Origin: Bacteroidota bacterium
Lineage (GTDB): Bacteria; Bacteroidota; Bacteroidia; Bacteroidales; CG2-30-32-10
Length of the DNA: 6,326 bases
Direction of reading: 5' to 3'
NCBI GenBank assembly: GCA_013334735.1
Contig: JAAXXA010000184.1
Location: 1-6,326, forward strand
This document shows, in pieces, positions 5,241 through 6,326 of the stretch. The position numbers and the translations under genes were made by a program. Under the pieces are notes generated by a model, which searched no databases, was not told the DNA's origin, and saw nothing but the letters and a program-made list of their open reading frames with translations. Each line of letters begins with the position of its first letter. Position 1 is the first letter of the stretch.

Positions 5241-6326
5241 ATGAAAACAAAAATTAAAATTCTTGGATTTGCTTTATTCAGTGTAATTTTATTTTGCTTT
5301 ATATCTGATACTGCAAAAGCTCAAAAACAATATGCTTATAAAACTGTTACAGGAGATCCCCTTAAAGCCAGAATTTACACCCTTGATAATGGTCTTTCCG
5401 TTTATATGACAGTATATAAGGATGCGCCCAGAATACAAACATATATTGCAGTTAGAGCAGGAAGCAAGAACGATCCTTCCGATGCAACCGGATTAGCTCA
5501 TTATTTTGAACATCTTATGTTTAAAGGTTCTAAAAGTTTTGGTTCCGTTAATTATTCTAAAGAAGAACCTTTCCTTGATCAAATTGATAGTTTATTTGAA
5601 GTATATCGTGTAACTAAGGATTCATCTAAAAGATTAAACATTTATCATCGTATAGATAGTGTTTCTACTTTAGCTGCCCAATTTGCTATTCCTAATGAAT
5701 ATGATAAACTGGTTGGTTTGATTGGCGCTACAGGAACTAATGCCTACACTTCTAATGATCAAACAGTTTATGTAAATGATATTCCTTCAAATGAACTGGA
5801 GAATTGGTTAAATATAGAGTCTGACAGATTTAGCAATAATGTTATCAGATTATTTCATACAGAGCTTGAAACTGTTTACGAAGAGAAAAATATGACACTT
5901 GCAAACGATCAACGTAAAGCAACGCAGGCGCTGTTTGAAGGTCTGTTTAATAATCATCCTTATGGTACGCAAACAACTATTGGTACAATTGAGCATTTAA
6001 AAAGCCCTTCAATAAAAAAAATTAAAGATTATTACAATAAATATTATGTTGCCAATAATATGGCTATTTGTCTTTCCGGAGATTTCGACCCTGATGAAAC
6101 CATAAAGCTAATTGATAAATATTTTGGTACATTTTCTAAGAAAGAAATACCTGCTTTTACTTTTAAACCGGAAGAATCAATTACTTCACCTATAATAAAA
6201 GAAGTTGAAGGACCCGATTCCGAAAATATAAATATTGCATTTCGCTTTAAAGGAGCAGGCTCTAAAGACAGCGATATACTAATGTTGTTGGATATGATTC
6301 TGTCAAACAGTACCGCCGGTTTAATT
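5241..6326 (+). CDS. M16 zinc metallopeptidase with helical insertion, 3' end outside window
   Basis: Only the first 362 codons are visible; the frame stays open to the window end. Family members of this type usually have 900 or more residues, so over half is missing. Residues 1-27 are a signal peptide ending AKA, with likely cleavage before Gln28. The M16 catalytic motif HYFEH is at 87-91, and E208 and E215 in ELETVYEE match the downstream Glu pair, so the enzyme should be zinc-binding and active. Between the zinc motif and NAYTS (167-171) there are about 46 more residues than in the neighbouring peptidase. This segment (roughly 105-155) is rich in charged and hydrophobic residues with helical spacing and ends in AIPNEYDKL, a hallmark of one Bacteroidota M16 subfamily. 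The first C-terminal-type domain starts with NHPYG (238-242), then YYNKYY (264-269) and SGDFD (279-283). It is not a recent duplicate of the upstream gene; identity outside motifs is low. It is a likely periplasmic peptidase of unknown substrate. Confidence 0.92.
   Translation, partial: MKTKIKILGFALFSVILFCFISDTAKAQKQYAYKTVTGDPLKARIYTLDNGLSVYMTVYKDAPRIQTYIAVRAGSKNDPSDATGLAHYFEHLMFKGSKSFGSVNYSKEEPFLDQIDSLFEVYRVTKDSSKRLNIYHRIDSVSTLAAQFAIPNEYDKLVGLIGATGTNAYTSNDQTVYVNDIPSNELENWLNIESDRFSNNVIRLFHTELETVYEEKNMTLANDQRKATQALFEGLFNNHPYGTQTTIGTIEHLKSPSIKKIKDYYNKYYVANNMAICLSGDFDPDETIKLIDKYFGTFSKKEIPAFTFKPEESITSPIIKEVEGPDSENINIAFRFKGAGSKDSDILMLLDMILSNSTAGLI

Overview
The window looks like chromosomal DNA of a low-GC Bacteroidota, probably from the Bacteroidales/Flavobacteriales side and possibly uncultured. 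Evidence: AT-rich coding sequence, two exact matches to the Bacteroidota -7 promoter motif TAnnTTTG upstream of genes, starts without clear Shine-Dalgarno sites, signal peptides cut before Gln, a small outer-membrane barrel-type protein ending in Phe, and two M16 metallopeptidases with sequence features typical of this phylum. The genus cannot be told from sequence alone.

Layout, with all genes on the + strand. Positions 1-372 are gene-free and repeat-rich. They hold two short GC-rich hairpins (19-35 and 71-85) and a compact non-coding transposon-like element at 101-263. That element has 17-bp terminal inverted repeats, is flanked by an exact 8-bp direct repeat, and carries a second inverted repeat of REP/RPE type inside it. 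Next come two small exported proteins of unknown function: a predicted outer-membrane beta-barrel (373-1071) and a Cys-rich lipoprotein (1270-1827). A gene-free stretch of about 400 bp follows (1828-2231), with an AT-rich double-hairpin element at 1939-2074 and a promoter near its end.

The second half holds two M16 (pitrilysin/insulinase) zinc peptidases in tandem. The first (2232-5045, 937 aa) is complete and PqqL-like. It has HxxEH, the downstream Glu pair, and the Arg/Tyr pair in its C-terminal half. The second (5241 to the window end, 362 codons visible, no stop) belongs to a different M16 subfamily, with about 46 extra residues between the zinc motif and the NAYTS segment. Each gene appears to have its own promoter, with TAnnTTTG 40-43 nt before the start codon, so they need not be one operon. 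Both are predicted to be exported to the periplasm, where they would degrade peptides or small proteins; their substrates cannot be inferred here.

I do not see a clearly new multi-gene system. The most distinctive signals are the two intergenic repeat elements. The genes themselves look like ordinary Bacteroidota envelope and proteolysis functions.
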